A stretch of 64,000 nt of DNA from Paenibacillus polygoni (lineage in GTDB: Bacteria > Bacillota > Bacilli > Paenibacillales > Paenibacillaceae). The stretch is taken from positions 1,931,501 to 1,995,500 of the forward strand of contig NZ_CP127162.1 of the NCBI RefSeq assembly GCF_030263935.1, read 5' to 3'. The stretch's first letter is position 1; each line of letters starts with the position of its first letter. The notes beneath the pieces are model-generated. The model saw only the letters and a program-made list of their open reading frames with translations. It was not told the origin of the DNA and made no database searches. Positions 61,804 to 64,000 of this stretch are shown one piece after another. The position numbers were made by a program, and so were the translations under genes.

Positions 61804-62826
61804 ATGAGTGAGCTGATCAGATGGGGAATTTTAAGTACTGCGAAGATTGGTATTAATGCAGTGATTCCTGCTTTACAGCAATCGGAACGGGGTCAGGTCG
61901 TAGCTATTGCCAGCCGGGATGAGAGCCGGGCAGCAGAAATTGCAGCAGAATTAAATATTCCAAAAGCTTATGGAAGCTATGATGCACTGCTTGCAGATGA
62001 AGAGATTGATGCTGTGTATATTCCAGTGCCGAATCATCTGCATATGGAGTGGACGATTCGAGCAGCGGAGGCGGGTAAACACGTTTTATGTGAGAAGCCA
62101 GCAGCACTGAACGAAGAACAGGTTACTCAAATGATTGATGCGTGCAAGGCAGCAAATGTCGTTTTTGCAGAAGCCTTTATGTATCGATATCATCCTAAAC
62201 ACCAGCGCGTGAAAGAAATCATCGAGAGTGGAGAAATTGGCGAGGTTCGCGCCATTCATGCTAATTTCACCTACAATAATTGTGATGATAAAGAAAATGT
62301 TCGTTTTAAAAACGACATGGGCGGGGGTTCTCTTTACGATGTCGGCGTCTATCCTATTTCAGCAGCGCGTATGTTCCTTGAGAAAGAACCAGAGGCAGTT
62401 ACCGTACACGCTTTATTCTCCCCGGAACATGATGATGTAGATATGATGGCATCGGGACTGGTTGAATTTCCCAACAAAGTTGCACTGACGTTTGATTGCG
62501 GAATGTGGGCTTGTGCGAGAGCAGAGTTTGAGATACTCGGGACAGAAGGAAGAATTGAACTTCCCAAAGTATTCGGCTGGGAGAACAGCGATATTCCTCC
62601 CCAGATTATTATTCATACCGATCATGTCACTCGGGAAGAACGAGTTTCGGTATCAAATTCCTTTGTACTTCAAGCAGAGGCCTTTGCAGATGCTGTTCTT
62701 GACGGCAAGCCGCTCCCTTTCGGACCAGAAGATGCGGTCCACAATATAAGAGTCATTGAAGCCTGTCTAGCGTCGGCTCGTAAAAGAGAACGAGTGACCT
62801 TGCCAGCGATGGTTCCTATGGTTTAA
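61804..62826 (+). CDS. Gfo/Idh/MocA-family oxidoreductase
   Basis: A 340-residue NAD(P)-dependent sugar oxidoreductase with the N-terminal Rossmann fold (GILSTAKIGINAVIPAL) and the EKP motif HVLCEKPAALN with the catalytic Lys, followed by FMYRYHPKH and GGGSLYDVGVYPISAARM as in the glucose-fructose oxidoreductase/D-xylose dehydrogenase subgroup. The exact sugar is unknown. Start ATG 61804 follows AAAGGGAG; it lies 46 bases after rtp and could be co-transcribed. Confidence 0.9.
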   Translation: MSELIRWGILSTAKIGINAVIPALQQSERGQVVAIASRDESRAAEIAAELNIPKAYGSYDALLADEEIDAVYIPVPNHLHMEWTIRAAEAGKHVLCEKPAALNEEQVTQMIDACKAANVVFAEAFMYRYHPKHQRVKEIIESGEIGEVRAIHANFTYNNCDDKENVRFKNDMGGGSLYDVGVYPISAARMFLEKEPEAVTVHALFSPEHDDVDMMASGLVEFPNKVALTFDCGMWACARAEFEILGTEGRIELPKVFGWENSDIPPQIIIHTDHVTREERVSVSNSFVLQAEAFADAVLDGKPLPFGPEDAVHNIRVIEACLASARKRERVTLPAMVPMV

Positions 62827-62873
62827 CATTCTTCCGTTCTAGTAATGTTTTATAATCTAATAGTTATTTATAG

Positions 62874-62915
62874 AAAACGCCTCAGGTAGGATGTATATCC
62901 TTAAGAGGCGTTTTT
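62874..62915 (+). terminator. Terminator after the Gfo/Idh gene
   Basis: AAAACGCCTC/GAGGCGTTTT, inner GGAT/ATCC arm, five T at the end. Confidence 0.88.
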
Positions 62916-62922
62916 GGCAGTT

Positions 62923-62951
62923 TTGACCCGTGCATCCGTACACTCTATAAT
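62923..62951 (+). promoter_or_regulatory. Promoter of the winged-helix regulator
   Basis: TTGACC (62923-62928), 17-nt spacer, perfect TATAAT (62946-62951). Confidence 0.8.
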
Positions 62952-62984
62952 AGTCATCAATCCTTATTAAAGGTGGGATCATTC

Positions 62985-63557
62985 ATGGATGTAAAATTGT
63001 TGTCTACTACGGAAGAGATTAAGATCTATTCAGATCCTTATCGTTTGAGGATTTTACATGTGTTTCGCCGGTTTGGTAAACCGGCTACGGTGAAAGAAAT
63101 TGCTGATGAACTTGGAGAACTTCCTGCTAAAGTGCATTACCATGTTAAAAAATTAGAGAAGATTGGCCTGTTATCTTTGGTAAATACAAAAGAAATTAAC
63201 GGGATAGTGGCAAAGTATTATGCCGTCTTTTCTGGAGAAATAGAGATCGGACAGAAACATATAGAAAATGCAGAAATACAAGAAGTAGTTAAGGGAGAAC
63301 AGGTTCAGCACCTGAATGAGTTATTTGACCGTCATAAAAACAACTTTATAAAGCGAACATCTGAGGATGCTTCTTCCGTACAGTTGTTTAATCGTACGCT
63401 GTATATGACAGAAGCAGAAGCAAAGATCTTACAGCAAGAACTGATCCGCTTATGTGAACCTTATTTTAGTAAAAAGAAAGATAAAGAGAAAGAAAAAGAG
63501 AAAGAGAAAGTGAGCTATGATCTCTTTGCTAGTTTTGTTCGTAACCCTCATTATTAA
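62985..63557 (+). CDS. ArsR-type winged-helix regulator
   Basis: A 190-residue DNA-binding protein. The N-terminal winged helix (about 10-80) includes YSDPYRLRILHVFRRFGKPATV and AKVHYHVKKLEKIGLL; the rest is helical, with a KEKEKEKEK stretch near the C-terminus. No metal-binding cysteines are visible. Targets unknown. Start ATG 62985 follows AAAGGTGG; the GTG at 62973 lies inside that site. Stands alone between terminators. Confidence 0.85.
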   Translation: MDVKLLSTTEEIKIYSDPYRLRILHVFRRFGKPATVKEIADELGELPAKVHYHVKKLEKIGLLSLVNTKEINGIVAKYYAVFSGEIEIGQKHIENAEIQEVVKGEQVQHLNELFDRHKNNFIKRTSEDASSVQLFNRTLYMTEAEAKILQQELIRLCEPYFSKKKDKEKEKEKEKVSYDLFASFVRNPHY

Positions 63558-63565
63558 CAGTATAA

Positions 63566-63595
63566 AAGAACCTTTCCTTAGATGGAAAGGTTCTT
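63566..63595. terminator. Bidirectional terminator
   Basis: A perfect 12-bp stem AAGAACCTTTCC/GGAAAGGTTCTT with a 6-nt loop; the better T run (TTTTA) is on the minus strand for the yteA-like gene. Confidence 0.82.
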
Positions 63596-63614
63596 CTCAT
63601 ATGGTGGACAAGCC

Positions 63615-64000
63615 TTACATATCATCATAATTTGTAACGTCTCTTTTTGTAGAAGTAGCTGGTGAATCGGAGTTACCGAAGTCTTCTACCATTTCCCATG
63701 CATTCGCATTATCGAATTTACCGGCATTACGCTGGCTGATTTCTCCTGCACCGCGTGGAGGGGGGGTCATCACTTGTTCCTCTACAGGCCGTGTATCGTT
63801 AAGATCTCCTTCTTGTACTTTGGCCGCATCCTCCACACAAAGTGTGGTAAAGGGCAGTGCTTCTAGTCTTTCAAAGGGGATGGGCTTACCGCATATTTCA
63901 CACTTTCCGTAAGAGCCTGCTTCGATTTGATCCAGGGCATGATTAATTTGATCAAGTTCATTGCTTTGATGTTCATCTACAGCGAGATCACGTGCGCGTT
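63615..64000 (-). CDS. yteA: TraR/DksA-family zinc-finger protein, YteA-like (partial)
   Basis: Minus-strand gene whose 5' part is outside the window. The frame is open to the edge and reads ARDLAVDEHQSNELDQINHA, then GSYGKCEICGKPIPFERLEALPFTTLCVED: a DksA-like helical hairpin and a zinc-finger region with C-x2-C and a third Cys, followed by an acidic, Pro-rich tail. This is the YteA family of spore-formers, whose function is not established. It lacks the fourth Cys of classical DksA. Confidence 0.85.
   Translation of the reverse strand, partial: RARDLAVDEHQSNELDQINHALDQIEAGSYGKCEICGKPIPFERLEALPFTTLCVEDAAKVQEGDLNDTRPVEEQVMTPPPRGAGEISQRNAGKFDNANAWEMVEDFGNSDSPATSTKRDVTNYDDM

Noticed and set aside
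1..64000. CRISPR arrays, tRNA or rRNA genes, prophage or transposase genes
   Set aside because: None seen; the only repeated sequences are the repeat family at 39.6-43.1 kb, the 25-bp tandem repeat and the hrpB hairpin array.

Overview
The window comes from a low-GC, endospore-forming Gram-positive bacterium, most likely a Paenibacillus or close relative. Evidence: the order cinA-recA-recX-rny-ymdB-spoVS followed by miaB-ricA, a SpoVS almost identical to the Bacillus protein, YpdA (bacillithiol redox), strong AAGGAGG ribosome sites, frequent TTG/GTG starts, and a T-box leader. No rRNA, tRNA, phage, transposase or CRISPR array was seen.

1-13.5 kb: housekeeping. The end of cinA, SOS-controlled recA, recX, RNase Y (rny), the phosphodiesterase ymdB (apparent ATT start), spoVS with a sigma-H type promoter, a membrane dipeptidase, a lone PduL phosphotransacylase, miaB-ricA, a hot-dog thioesterase, and an NAD-salvage cluster (NUDIX/winged-helix regulator, pncA, pncB).

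13.8-29.5 kb: an MDR reductase, moaB, a COG0523 metal GTPase next to an 11-Cys helical protein, an alpha/beta hydrolase, a T-box (specifier CGC) driving argS and probably an ABC exporter, an Lpl-type sugar importer with its YesN/YesM two-component system behind a double cre-like site, and a small protein with an HEPN-like motif.

29.6-39.6 kb: a BmrCD-type heterodimeric ABC exporter and an RsgA-family GTPase. Each is preceded by a strong promoter, a tiny leader ORF and intrinsic terminator(s): two apparent translation-dependent attenuators. Between them lie a HesB-like protein, a NUDIX hydrolase, ypdA-DUF441 and an ArsR regulator with a palindromic operator.

39.6-43.5 kb: a GntR-ABC cassette bracketed by five copies of a ~130-bp hairpin-rich repeat, three direct on the left and two inverted on the right, next to a 5'-truncated gene.

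45-55.3 kb: a non-canonical type VII secretion locus: YukD-like protein, FHA-less EssC, two unassigned helper proteins, WXG100, then a transmembrane Ser/Thr kinase, a VWA protein and a PP2C phosphatase. EssA, EssB and EsaA were not found.

55.3-64 kb: an SDR, DUF1992, the helicase hrpB, a general stress protein, an APH-like kinase, a clear replication terminator protein (rtp) homologue, a Gfo/Idh oxidoreductase, a winged-helix regulator and the end of a YteA/DksA-like gene. Inside hrpB is a run of about 13 consecutive near-perfect inverted repeats in a GC-rich patch (57919-58427). I consider this the most unexplained structure in the window.
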